From the NCBI GenBank assembly GCA_914767715.1, contig OU612068.1, positions 33,356,001-33,420,000 on the forward strand: a stretch of 64,000 nt of DNA, read 5' to 3'. Source of the stretch: Membranipora membranacea. Lineage: Eukaryota > Bryozoa > Gymnolaemata > Cheilostomatida > Membraniporidae. Shown piece by piece: positions 52,301 through 61,630 of the stretch. How positions within the stretch are numbered: position 1 is the stretch's first letter; every line of letters begins with the position of its first letter. A model generated the notes under the pieces. It did not search any database and was not told the origin of the DNA. It was given only the letters and a program-made list of their open reading frames with translations. Both the position numbers and the translations under genes were made by a program.

Positions 52301-55300
52301 TGCAGGTGAGAACTGTAGTCTATATTTGATTATTTATTGTGAGCGTTCATAACAGATCTCAGTTTATGTGTTGTTATTACTTACTTACTCACTTGAGTTG
52401 ATATCTGTTTACCCTGTTTATCATAAAACTTTGTCTTTGTCCTTCAAGTTTTGTGTCTGGTGCTGATATCACACTTTTTGTTTGAGTCAGGTTTCTGTAG
52501 CTTATTGCTGTGTGGCGCACTTTGCTGCTTTTGCTTTCATAGTTGTGTGTGTTTTTAAGCCTCTTGATGACACATGTTTGATGGTAAGTTTCAGTGGCCA
52601 TGTAAAGCTGTTCCTGTGTTGTACCGAGCATATTCTTGCATTCTGTCAATTCCGAAAACTTCTTCTCCTGCCTGGTGCATGGACTACTCCTCATGTTGTA
52701 TAATGGTTTCTAGCTGTCTGCTATGATGATTTCCTGCCATAATACACAGGCACCTGCTGTAATTTTGGAATTACAGCAATCATTGTCACATCAACACCCA
52801 TCTTCTGTAAGCACCGCAGTTGGCATGTGCGACTACATCCATTTTAACTCTGTTATCATATGTTTTGTTTAGGAGGGAGTTTGTTACAAGCTACAGTTGA
52901 CAGATCTATCTCTCAGACCACACCCACAGTCGTCCAGCAGCAGCAGCTCCAGTAGTAGTAGTAGTAGCTCCAGCTCAAGTTCCAGTAGCTCCAGCTCAAG
53001 CAGTGAGGGCAGCTCTGACGAAGCCCGCAAGGAATCCAAGTCTAAGAAAGATAAGAGTAAGAAACACAAGACTAAAGAATCAAAGACTAAGAAACACAAG
53101 AGTAAAAAATCAAAGGCTAAGAAACCTGACGGACCTCTCCCAACATTTGATGACCTCATCATCTCACTAATGACTGATCTACAACAGCAACAGTACAATG
53201 AGATGGAGACAGTGAAGAGAGACCTTGAGCCGAAGGTAATAAATATTCACCTCAGACTGCTCATATTACTTATATTGTGCATTTTGTACAACCTGAAACA
53301 CAGCTTAATTATGTTGATGATGCTGTTTCTGATTGCAGTCAGCTTCTCCATTATTTTGTTGGGTAAGTGTGATCAAAATTGCCAGTTTATGGAGTTGCAC
53401 ATCCTGAAGCTTACCAATAGCATGGGAGTGATCCGAAATGCAGGCAATTTTGGTCTAACTTGATGTAATTCTATTTGATGATGACTTCCATCATTGATGT
53501 TTCATTGATAATGTTACTCCCTGTTTTTCTTACATATGTTGATATTGTATCTGATTTTAGACCGCCAAGTCTCTGAGAGAGTTTAAAATATTACAAAATG
53601 CAGCTCGTAAGAATAAGTGGTGTGATAATGTGTCGGCAGTCGTACTTACTGTCCAAGACATATCTACATTACTCGATCCTGAACAAGAAGTCATCAATGC
53701 GCTAAACCAGAAATATGACACACTCAAGGATAAACTTATTCTAGAGGTCAGTTCTAATTATCAGGTGTTCCGAATTATTTGTATATTAGTTAAGTTGCTG
53801 TGCACAAAGAGCCATGATGTATGAAAATTATTATGAAAGCAAACCTCTTCCAAATTAGATTATGTCTCCTCTGATTTTGATCATTTATAGCATGTGAAAA
53901 TCTACCATGTGTTTCATATAGGGTCTGATGAACCAAGTAGGGGAGGCTGAATGGAACAGGCTCAACGAGAGGGAGAAACAACGTAAGCTGATGGAGATTA
54001 AGATGCAGGAGAGACGATTACGAGAAGAGGGTAAAATAGATGAGGCTAAAGAGCTTCTCAAGGGGCTGGTCGAGGCTGAATTAGGTACTATCATAATAAC
54101 TACCACCACATATTTTACTTGCTTATTCGCAAAAGAAATTCGTAGTCATTCATTGGTACAAATAGTTTGTAAAGATTTGTCTTACAGCTGAATACTTCTT
54201 TTGAAGGGCAGACAATTCTCTTCGTTTACAACAGAGATATGAAGCTATATATGCAATTTTAGACTTACTTATTTGTTTATTTCTGTGTTATTGTTTCTGT
54301 ATGACCTCACATTTAGTACCCAGACTGAGTGGCAGACGTAACGGTAAGAGTGCGTGGCGGGGTCAGAGGGCAGAGGTTTTGGCTTCTTCTTATATCAACT
54401 AAACATAAACACAGAGTTAGGAATGAGGATACATCCTTACTCTGTGACATAATGTAGCTAATCAGTGATTAGATTATAAAATTGCTAGTTATCCCAGGTG
54501 TCATGTTTATTTAGTAGGTAGCTATAATCTCCCCAACAAAGATTTTTTTTCAATCAGATCAACAAGCTATTTGCATCAACCTTGATATTCAAATCAATTC
54601 AAGTTGTATGATTGTGCATGATTACCCCAAAGAGATTCACATTCTGTATCACTGTAGACTAGTTGCTCGTGAATGTTGAATTCGGTAAAGAGATATAAAT
54701 CGAGGACATCATTACACTGAAATTTCCCCCAGATATGATCAACCTCATGAGATTTTTATGTGTTAAGTGCTGCCTCTGATCCTTTGTTGCACACCAGTCT
54801 GTACTCATATACAGGGATAGACAGTATGAAGGCAGACCAGGAGAAAATGCTGAGTGAAAGACTCGAGAAACTGAAGAAGAAGTTAGCCTCAGCTCCTGCT
54901 AACAGCGAAGATAAGGAGAAAATACAGGATGAGGTCGAACAAGTCCAACAGAAACTCAAACGAACTGTATGTGCCTAGTATATCATCGTAATCATGCTTC
55001 CAATAATGCAATTATCTAGTGTACCCAGGCAGCCCAGGGTCATGACAGCTTACAAGCTATTTTACCTGCTCCCCATTCAGGTCATTGGATAATTTACCGC
55101 AGTGATATTTCAATCTTGGCTCACCTGGTGCATAATGATAGATGTGTGTCGTTGAGGGTTTTAGTCTCTGTTATATACTGTTTATAGAGTGTATTAGATA
55201 ATCTGGAGTATGAGTTAGACAGTGAGAAGGATAGATTACTGGCTCTACTAAAGTCTCAGCAGGATTCAGCTGTAGCTGAGAGGATGAAGCAGCTTGAGTT

Positions 55301-58300
55301 AGCTAAGCTGCGCAGAGAGAAGAGAATGCTGAAGAAGGAAGGAGAACTAGATGAGGCCTCCGCTCTCATACACTTAGCCAGGAAGAATGAAGAGAACAGA
55401 CTCGCTGGGTATGACTTATATTACTGAATGAAAGAAGCTCTGATGTATCTTGCAGTGTGGTTCACATGAGCCTTGTAAACCAAATTATCACAAGTGGGTG
55501 GGTGTGGTTTAAAGCTGCGCTGACGATGAATGTCTGTTATTAATTGTAATTATATCCCAGTCGCTGATGAAAGCTTTGATAGAACGCTATTCATTTTTCT
55601 GATTTGTAGTTTGGGTAGCGATAAGGAAATGCAGCTGGAGTTAGCGCGACGCCGCTTAGCTGCTAAGCGTGAGAGAGTAGCTGCTAACAGAGCATCTCCA
55701 GAACCTGTCAAAAGCATGGATCGTAAGTACAGCTCTCATCCTCCTGTAGAGTGTGTGTATGATAAGTCTACATTTTGATGATGTGTTTTTGTGGTATCTC
55801 TTGAGCTAGAGGTATAGTGATTTCGAATATGTATGAAGCTTGCTGAGCTGAGATATAAAACAAATTGGAAATTTTGTCTTCAAACTAAAAAAGATATAAG
55901 ATGGTAGAGTGCAAGTATATTTGAGTCTGGGATGTTAACGCCATCAAAGAAACATATCATTTGTCAGTAGTTGCTTACCAGGGACAGCTCACTCACCAAT
56001 CTCAAGGGCTAATGGCTGTCTTCATAGCCATCTTGTGCTAAGTTGTAATAATTAGATATTTCTGAATTTCAGCGACTGTAAAAGTACAGGATAGAGTGTT
56101 AGAAGCCTTGGAGCGTAAGCACTCCTCCGAGATGAGTATACTAATGAAGTTATCCTCTAACGCTGATGATACAGATTATGTAGAACAGGGTCTCTACATA
56201 AATAACGTGGTGAGTAAGTGTGGTGCACATGTGTATGGTATTAATACAATAAAGGATGTGAAAACTTAGGGTGTTCTCAAAGGACCTGTGATGTCTTTAC
56301 TTCTGTTGAGATGATCTGAACTCCTCATGTGACTGTAACGACTATTCCGTCGACAAATTGTTATTCCCTTTGGTAAAAAATAGTACAAGTGCTGTCATTC
56401 AACTTTGTCTTCAACATGTTTAACACAATATCATATTGTATTACAATACTTACCAACACTGCTGGTAGTCACCTGCAGAGAGACATCATACATAACACCG
56501 AACTGAATAACCCACTCACTCTTATATTTAATCCGTTGGAGTTACTAGTTATTGAGAATCGTGTTTTCCTTTGTGTAGAGGAGAACGCTTACTGATATTT
56601 CTTTTTATTTCAAGAAATTGAGGAAAGCTTTGGAAGATTTGGAGTCTCAGTGTCAAGGTATTCAGCAAATCTGTAAGACTAATGTAGATTGCAGTCAGGA
56701 AAAGGAAGATCTGCAGAAAATATTGCGTAAAGCATTTCTTTATCATCTGATTGGTAAGTCCATTTTTATTACAGAATTCATACGATACTTTCTTTGTCCA
56801 ATCACATAAGTACCTCAAGCCCCAATAATCAAGTATCCATAACATATGTTGGTTATGAGTCTCAGATGAATGATGACGGAAAACTTTTATTCATGAGTAT
56901 TTTTTGCAAATACATAAAACACCATTAGTAGTAACGTTATGTACCCTAGTCCCATCGGTCTCATCCATCGGAGCATGAGAAAAAAATTGAACCAGATTTT
57001 CAGCCTCAAATCTGCAAATTATGTTTAAAATTTCAGTGGCGTTGAGAAGTGAATGTAAGTTAGATGTATTAGATTATGTGTATGTTGGGTAACCCAGAGT
57101 GAACAATCACCCAGTCATGTCCGTATAACCAACAATAAGGCTGGTCATAAGGATATGTCTCACTTTCACCTATTAGGCTGTTTGTGTATATATATATATA
57201 TATCTTCTACTGCTGATATGGCAGTCTTTTAAGGGCGGTTTTTCACGGATTTGTGTATTGTTTCTTATTTAATGTAAACAGATTTCACACCATCAGAGGG
57301 TCGAGTTTATATTGCTGTTTTTGCTGCAGACCAATAACATGTATATGAACACTACTGTTAAATCTCTGCTCAACCACTCAGTCACAGAATGGTATGGTTA
57401 TCATTGCTGTGATTATATTGTATTATATTATATTATATAGTGTATATATTATTATATTATATAGTCGGACTGAGATCTAAGTTTGGAGATCGAGGTACAG
57501 ATTATACACAGGAGCACATCAGAGAAGTATGCGCTCAGATGCTGGCTCTGCTACAAGAGAAACAAGACAATGAGACAAACAGTGCTAGTGAGCTCATGAT
57601 TACTGAGGTATACCACTCGCTCTCTCTATTACACTGTATTATATAGTCTCATCCCTCAGACAATGTGCTATAACTATATATCATGTTTGCTGACTCTATG
57701 ACTCTTGATGCCAGGTTACCAGTAGAAAGGGTGCAACTCAAATATAGGTCAATATAGGTCAAATATATGGTCTTCTTATATCAATGATTCACAACAGCAA
57801 TCTTCTGCTTACAATGTATCTATACGAGGAAATGAGCCATTAGATGAATACTCACATTATACATAAATTTTCCTGTAAATGGTTGACTACTGTACAGTCT
57901 ACTGCCATTGTGACATTGATTGTGTTTCTTTCAGTATTATTCATGTTGATATTTCATCACACAGTACTACTAGGTAACTACTGCAACATAGACATCCCGA
58001 TCACTCTCATGTCTAGAAATGCTAAATTCTTGTGTGGAGGTATCTGCTCATCATACCTAGTATGGCTTGTCGTTGGCATTTGGCAACATCAGTGTTAACG
58101 CGTTTAGCTTATCGCCATAGCAGATGTTATACACATCAATCATAAGCATGTTTAGCCCCACCGATATCTGTTATAGGAGGACTCTGTATTAGAGAGCCTG
58201 GTGGAGGCTTACCATACATCCACAGAGAAGTGTATATATGATAATCTTATATCTACACTGTTTAATCTACTGGATAACGATCAGATGTGGAGCTCTGATA

Positions 58301-61300
58301 ATCAGCTTCAGAAGATTGACGAGAAGTTTGAGAAAGAAAAACAAGAGCTTCTTGAGAAACGTAAGGCTGGGAACTCACTCTATAACTGTGATTCTTCTTT
58401 TAGTTCAATGTGCAGAAAACTCTCACCCATGTAAAAGGGTTCAGTGTGCCGAGTGTTTATGTTCCCAATCCATCCCATTTCCTCAATTTACCATATAGTT
58501 ACTGGCTAAGCCATCATTTGATTTAGTCAAGATTACTACTAGTGATAATATAGTGGTATTGTGTTTAACCTTGACCTCTTGTAGTTGAGTCTGGAGAAGA
58601 GACGATAGAGAAGGATGGTAGAGATGTAGATGTACAGGAAATGCTGAAGAGATTAGAAGCTGAACATGCTGCTCAGAAACAGGTTAGTCTCTATACTAAA
58701 TAGACGGTGATTAGAACAGTTGTCTTACCATTAGTGATTGGCTGATCTGAGCTACTAAGAGGGGACAAATCGTGGTTTTATCATTTTTTATTTTTTTTGT
58801 GTGATTTGATTGGCATCTATATCATTTTTCGAGAGAATGCTTTTCAAAAGTACCATTTAATAAAACTTTGTATAAAACCATTAGATAAACAAACCGGAAC
58901 CATCAAGTTTGTGCTTTTCGCTTTAGGGTCAGATACTTCAGATGGAAAAGCAGAATGAGATGATAAAAGCTAGACGAAAATCTCGTAGGAAGGCCAGGTT
59001 TGAGGAGTCTGCTAATGTGGCCAAACAACTGCTGGAGGATGCTGAGGCTAATAAAGCCTCTCACACTCAGGCCCATCAAGAGACAAAGAATAAACAGGAA
59101 GATCTGGTATGTGTCTTATCCTCTTCGCAGGAAACTTGGTTGATAATTTTTTTTTACTTCTACAGACTAAGTGTGATTCATACAGAAATACCATAATACA
59201 CAATTGACCCGTCTGTTTATTACTAGTTTGCCATGTTGGTCCGCACAACTTTTGTTGGGTCATTTTAAGATGACATAATGATATATAAGTTAATTTATAC
59301 CTCTGCCTCCTGTGACGTCCTGTTTAACATCCTGTTTACCTTTTGTACACCTGATATGTGGTGACGTCAGTAGTTATATTATGTTTCTGTCCCCATCAGA
59401 TGAAGCAGGTAAGGATTGTATGGTTGGTTTTTCCTTCCGATATCTGTTGGCTTCTACGTACAGGATGTACTGGTGGTTTATGGGTGTTTTTTTGTCTTTC
59501 TATGTGGATATATATATGTAGATTTGGTGACTAGGAAACCTGAGCTAGTACAATAATGATTGAGTACATACAAGTTGCCTATACACACTATTTTGTGACC
59601 TTTCTCGTGTGTGTCAGATTTTGTGTCTTTTTAGTCTCTGGAGCTTGGACTTAGATGGAGAGAGTTTGTTTTATTGCGTCCTAATCTCTTAGTTAAATGA
59701 ATGTTGATTTTATTTTCATCTCTAGATGAGAGAACGGCTGGCTAAACGTCGGGCAAACAGAGCTAAACAAGAAGAGCTGGAGAGAGAAGAAGCAAAGAAT
59801 CTCCGTCCCAAATCTGCTGTAGATGTGTTCGGCAAAGTCATGCAAATGATACCGGTCAGTGCTATGCAAAATGAGGCAGTATATTCTGGAAAAACATATG
59901 TTGATATTTCAATGTTTGGTTTATTTTATACCCTCTACCTTGTTCAAAGCTACAAACCAAACTTTGGGTAGATATTGCCCACTGGCCGGTACAACACAGT
60001 ACTGTCATAATTCTGGACGTGCAGATTCCAAAACTGAATCCAGATGAAAGGATACATGCTTTTGCTGTGTACCTTGAAAAAAGAAAGGATTTTGAAAATC
60101 TTTGCTGCTGTCCGAGTGCTACTGTTTCTAATCGTCAATTATGTTAGTGATTACCTCTTGGTGGAATACATAAAGGATAAATGATTGAAATACTAGTTGA
60201 GTGCCTATTTGGAATCACTGATCACTAGTAATGTATACTGTGTTCTGAGTTCATTGTATTAGTTATACGTTACGTTCCGTTTCTTCAGCCCACTATGGGA
60301 ATGAAGAGAGAGCGTACAGTTATAGAAGTATCAGATGAGCAGAAGCAGAACGAGTGGAAGAAGCTGATGAGAGAGAAGACAATCGCTGAGAAGAATCAGT
60401 CTGAGGAACAGCAGAGACAGGAGGAGCTTGTCAGTTATATCTCCTTCCCACTGTCTAATTATTATGATCATAGATAAGCTTACAAATCTTGCTGATGAAT
60501 TTCTAAGTTCCTGACGGTCGTTTGCTTCAACTGCTCTCATAAAAACGAGTAATGTTGTATATCAAGCGCTCTACGAGGGGGGAGGGTCATTGATCAGACC
60601 TGGCCGTCTACAGTTTAATTACCCAATGCATCTTGGATGATGAATAGCAAAACATGAGCAGGTAACTTGATGTAGCTAAGTTCATTCTACATGTGTGTCG
60701 ATTTCCTAGCAGATTAAATCATATATTATTGGTAACGATACTTATTGGCTTAGATTAGATTTGACCCTATGACCCTGGCATATGTTTGACTCCCTCTCAG
60801 TACCTAATCTCTCACCACCTAATCTCTCACCACCTAATCTCTCACCACCTAATCTCTCACCACCTAATCTCTCACCACCTAATCTCTCACCACCTAATCT
60901 CTCACCACCTAATCTCTCACCACCTAATCTCTCACCACCTAATCTCTCACCACCTAATCTCTAACCACCTTATCTCTCAACACCTAATCTCTCATCACCT
61001 AATCTCTCACCACCTAATCTCTCACCACCTAATCTCTCACCACCTAATCGTCTGTTGTTTAATCAGATGAGGAAGAAGATGGAGGAGAGACGATCAAGAA
61101 AAGCTTCTCAAGTGGAGCAGATATTCTCAGTGGGAGAGAGACAGAAGACAATGTTTGAGAGATCAAGCAGTGTAAGTAGATACTGATTATACCAAAGAGA
61201 ACTGAAAACTACTGCCATCCTCCAGTAATTACATGACAATATTTATTGTATATCTTTACTTTTTCATACTATTTAGTAAAGATGATCGTTTATGAAAAAT

Positions 61301-61523
61301 AACTTGTTGTCAAAATAATATGTTCACCACTTTCTTATCTTATGTCTCAAAGGAGAACAGAGAGAAACAGTTATCTAAGGTTAAAGAGAGGATAGCCAGG
61401 ATCCAGTATGAGAAGACGGTCAAACCCAGTAGTACTAGGCAATGTAAGTCTAGTCCAACTCTCACTAATCAAAGCCTTGCTGTTTATGTTGTTGCCTTAT
61501 TGTCTCCAGCCACGAATGCGTAA
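24426..61523 (+). CDS. Giant coiled-coil protein, about 2,544 aa, 51 coding exons, family not recognised
   Basis: Fifty-one exons join with matching phase at every junction to give 7,635 coding bases without a stop. That is strong evidence for a single gene. The start ATG at 24426 has a strong context (ACCATGG) and an in-frame stop upstream. The protein has no signal peptide or membrane helix. It is mostly charged helix rich in E, K, R, Q and L, as in cytoskeletal, centrosomal or ciliary scaffolds. A module recurs, with consensus near KYDxLKDKLxLExLMNQxGEAEWxRLxExE(R/K)QxxLMExKxxExxLRxxG, most clearly at residues 1370-1440 and 1845-1910. A serine/lysine-rich region lies at about 1700-1765. 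I cannot name an orthologue; a structural role is inference. Exon details are given in the segment entries. Confidence 0.88.
25963..26033. repeat. Small inverted repeat in intron 2 of the large gene
   Basis: TGTTTCAATTTC at 25963-25974 is mirrored exactly at 26022-26033 with 47 bases between. No target duplication is apparent. It may be chance in AT-rich DNA or a short fold-back. Confidence 0.4.
27278..27458. repeat. 29-bp tandem repeat x6 copying a 5' splice site
   Basis: Six perfect head-to-tail copies (starts 27278, 27307, 27336, 27365, 27394, 27423) plus a partial seventh. Each unit contains the last 14 exon bases and the first 15 intron bases at the end of exon 3, so ACATGT|GTAAGTACAT is present six times. 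Candidate donors are at 27292, 27321, 27350, 27379, 27408 and 27437. Only the first keeps the reading frame open, because reading on gives CAT GTG TAA. Confidence 0.95.
28331..28414. repeat. 28-bp tandem repeat x3 copying a 5' splice site
   Basis: Three perfect copies at 28331-28358, 28359-28386 and 28387-28414 start with ACAG|GTAAGTACAAGC, the exon 5/intron border. Perfect CAG|GTAAGT donors therefore stand at 28335, 28363 and 28391. Use of the second or third would add 28 or 56 bases and shift the frame into exon 6. Confidence 0.95.
31800..38745 (+). CDS. Giant coiled-coil gene, exons 6-11 (residues 255-545)
   Basis: Exons 31800-31889, 34450-34560, 34751-34892, 36785-36980, 37787-37970 and 38597-38745, with donors GTAAAT, GTAAGT, GTGAGT, GTAAGG, GTAATT and GTAGGT. 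The segment is helical and charged, with heptad-like patches (MDKIENSRNVLQDAVM; RDTYGKHIVDLEDRLHQEIQ). It also holds low-complexity polar stretches such as SVASSSAMTASD. Exon 7 contains ATGGSGKT, which fits the loose P-loop pattern by chance but has no nucleotide-binding fold around it. Introns here are long, 0.2-3.5 kb. One holds a LINE remnant at 32173-32535. Confidence 0.83.
32173..32535 (+). mobile_element. LINE remnant: reverse-transcriptase C-terminus and 3' end
   Basis: An 87-codon frame (32173-32436) reads KGDKEILERLQKLCLRVILP, then FDERLVALNLTELS, then HPHHHHIHHL. This resembles the region C-terminal to the reverse transcriptase of CR1/Jockey-type non-LTR elements, where LERIQKRA..I, YEERL..LNLP.L and a His-rich HPLHHL block follow each other. 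It is followed by a 3' end (32489-32535) shared with 9572-9620. The 5' part is missing, as usual for truncated LINE copies. It lies in intron 6 of the large gene in the same orientation. No target duplication was identified. Confidence 0.7.
40582..44933 (+). CDS. Giant coiled-coil gene, exons 12-17 (residues 546-926)
   Basis: Exons 40582-40793, 42015-42196, 42390-42618, 43047-43171, 44241-44444 and 44743-44933. Exon 15 (43047-43171) is needed to link the phase of exon 14 (two bases over) to exon 16 (two bases missing), which supports it independently of its modest coding look. A diverged module copy appears as YVEMLQKKYQHLAAQLMGYS in exon 12. Exon 14 reads AALLEYSHKSDNTEPKVLLA, followed by mixed helical sequence. 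Exon 17 is typical coiled coil (TEKLLHMQEKQLALLVKSIQ). The acceptor of exon 13 is preceded by a 10-bp tandem repeat. Confidence 0.82.
41915..41984. repeat. 10-bp tandem repeat x7 upstream of an acceptor
   Basis: Seven copies of GAG(C/T)CTG(C/T)CT end 30 bases upstream of the AG of exon 13 at 42013-42014. Copies differ by C/T changes only. The repeat lies where a branch point and polypyrimidine tract are expected, but the tract itself (TGTTGTCTTTATTACAG) follows it. Confidence 0.9.
43998..44045. repeat. 17-bp direct duplication in an intron
   Basis: The phrase GTGTGGAATAGCCATGA occurs twice in direct tandem about 200 bases before exon 16. It is a small local duplication, not at the splice site itself. 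Confidence 0.75.
45294..49659 (+). CDS. Giant coiled-coil gene, exons 18-26 (residues 927-1325)
   Basis: Exons 45294-45427, 45650-45792, 45948-46082, 46235-46342, 46876-47056, 47585-47702, 48580-48627, 49140-49311 and 49502-49659. Exon 24 is only 48 bases (RLNEQLNIEVEDLQIM). Exon 21 ends at a weak donor, GTTTGG. Content is less repetitive than the flanks: exon 20 gives GDVKALGELYGAVFADKELF, exon 25 VDIFKLHLVRHKQEVAKLGN, and exon 26 contains KLKLWEDVGQKFTPNNFLL and FELSNLVHMFSDK. The intron before exon 24 contains a TTAA-type MITE. All phases match. Confidence 0.83.
47943..48327. mobile_element. 377-bp MITE with TTAA target duplication
   Basis: The ends AGGGCAACCAAGGTTTC (47947-47963) and its exact reverse complement (48307-48323) are 17-bp terminal inverted repeats. 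The element is bracketed by TTAA on both sides (47943-47946 and 48324-48327), the target duplication of piggyBac and Kolobok transposons. The AGGG start fits Kolobok better than the CCC start of piggyBac. It is non-autonomous and lies in intron 23 of the large gene. Confidence 0.85.
49895..52305 (+). CDS. Giant coiled-coil gene, exons 27-32 (residues 1326-1680)
   Basis: Exons 49895-50077, 50351-50588, 50884-50999, 51233-51349, 51635-51829 and 52090-52305. Exons 27-28 hold the best copy of the module: AVENKYDALKDKLLLEALMNQ runs directly into MGEAEWLRLSEAERQKRLME and LREKM-like helix LKLKEKMLRQQGRHDDAADL. Long uninterrupted charged coiled coil follows (YERRLKERLERKRRRLAEG; EELARIRRQQRQLKRE; RKLQEQLVRERMKARRNK). 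An acidic stretch KEEEVKTPEDDDIIPLR closes exon 31. Most junctions are phase 0, which suits growth by exon duplication. Confidence 0.87.
52873..53235 (+). CDS. Giant coiled-coil gene, exon 33: polyserine and lysine-rich segment (residues 1681-1801)
   Basis: This is the largest coding exon, 363 bases, phase 0 at both ends. After LTDLSLRPHPQ it encodes 25 consecutive serines, then EGSSDEARKESKSKKDKSKK and further alternating K/S/T repeats (KHKTKESKTKKHKSKKSKAK). It returns to ordered helix at PDGPLPTFDDLIISLMTDLQ. The serine run uses five of the six serine codons (TCG, TCC, TCA, AGC, AGT), so it is not a young codon-slippage repeat and appears selected as protein. The segment should be disordered, strongly basic and a likely phosphorylation target. 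An antisense leucine-rich frame across it is only its shadow. Confidence 0.87.
53561..56209 (+). CDS. Giant coiled-coil gene, exons 34-40 (residues 1802-2134)
   Basis: Exons 53561-53746, 53922-54084, 54317-54343, 54815-54966, 55188-55408, 55610-55722 and 56073-56209. Exons 34-35 carry the second strong module copy: INALNQKYDTLKDKLILE, then GLMNQVGEAEWNRLNEREKQ, then LREEGKIDEAKELLKGL. Exon 36 is a 27-base microexon encoding the basic peptide PRLSGRRN. Exon 38 repeats the theme in variant form (MKQLELAKLRREKRMLKKEG, then ELDEASALIHLA). Exon 40 has VLEALERKHSSEMSILMKLS, another module variant. All phases close correctly. Confidence 0.85.
56615..61523 (+). CDS. Giant coiled-coil gene, exons 41-51 (C-terminus, residues 2135-2544)
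   Basis: Exons 56615-56753, 57465-57607, 58177-58360, 58585-58682, 58927-59106, 59400-59408, 59726-59854, 60289-60429, 61067-61171, 61353-61443 and 61510-61523. The region is highly charged helix (EMIKARRKSRRKARFEESAN; MRERLAKRRANRAKQEELER; EWKKLMREKTIAEKNQSEEQ). The end is basic and probably disordered, closing with KPSSTRQSTNA. Exon 46 is a 9-base microexon and exon 51 only 14 bases including TAA at 61521-61523. Exon 42 has two possible acceptors 24 nt apart. A poly(A) signal follows the stop within four bases. Confidence 0.82.
57427..57464 (+). promoter_or_regulatory. Duplicated 3' splice acceptor, 24 nt apart
   Basis: The 14-base sequence ATTATATTATATAG occurs at 57427-57440 and 57451-57464, each ending in a usable AG, in a tract with almost no pyrimidine run. 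Exon 42 can start at 57465 or at 57441. The longer form would insert eight residues (YILLYYIV-like) in frame. Confidence 0.6.
59400..59408 (+). CDS. 9-nt microexon (exon 46, Met-Lys-Gln)
   Basis: The sequence ATGAAGCAG is preceded by the strong acceptor TTTCTGTCCCCATCAG and followed directly by the donor GTAAGG. It is phase 0 and keeps the frame between exons 45 and 47, so it could be included or skipped without disruption. Being so short, it rests on the splice signals alone. Confidence 0.6.
60802..61049. repeat. 15-bp minisatellite, about 16.5 copies, upstream of an acceptor
   Basis: The unit CTCACCACCTAATCT is repeated almost perfectly; a cluster of variants lies around 60961-61000. It ends 17 bases before the AG of exon 49 at 61065-61066. 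Each unit contains CTAAT, similar to a branch-point core, in a pyrimidine-rich setting. Open frames across it (NLSPP or SHHLI repeats) are by-products of the 15-base period. Confidence 0.95.
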
Positions 61524-61526
61524 GGT

Positions 61527-61532
61527 AATAAA
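61527..61532 (+). terminator. Poly(A) signal of the giant coiled-coil gene
   Basis: AATAAA begins four bases after the stop codon TAA at 61521-61523. Cleavage 15-25 bases downstream would give a 3' UTR of only about 30 bases and would keep the transcript short of the opposing gene's coding end at 61631. Confidence 0.7.
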
Positions 61533-61630
61533 GACTCTATTCATATCGGCAGTACATTTATATATCTACTCCAACTCCATACTCAAGTCGTTTGTCTCCT
61601 TTCTCATGTTCTTCTACCTTATCATATAGC

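Noticed and set aside
52884-53198. Leucine-rich minus-strand protein
   Set aside because: It is the antisense shadow of the polyserine exon.
57844-58098. Hydrophobic 84-codon frame as an extra transmembrane exon
   Set aside because: Exons 42 and 43 already join in phase 0 without it. It lacks good flanking splice sites and the rest of the protein is soluble.
60782-61070. Proline/serine or His/Leu repeat proteins (NLSPP, SHHLI)
   Set aside because: These are translations of a 15-bp intronic minisatellite.
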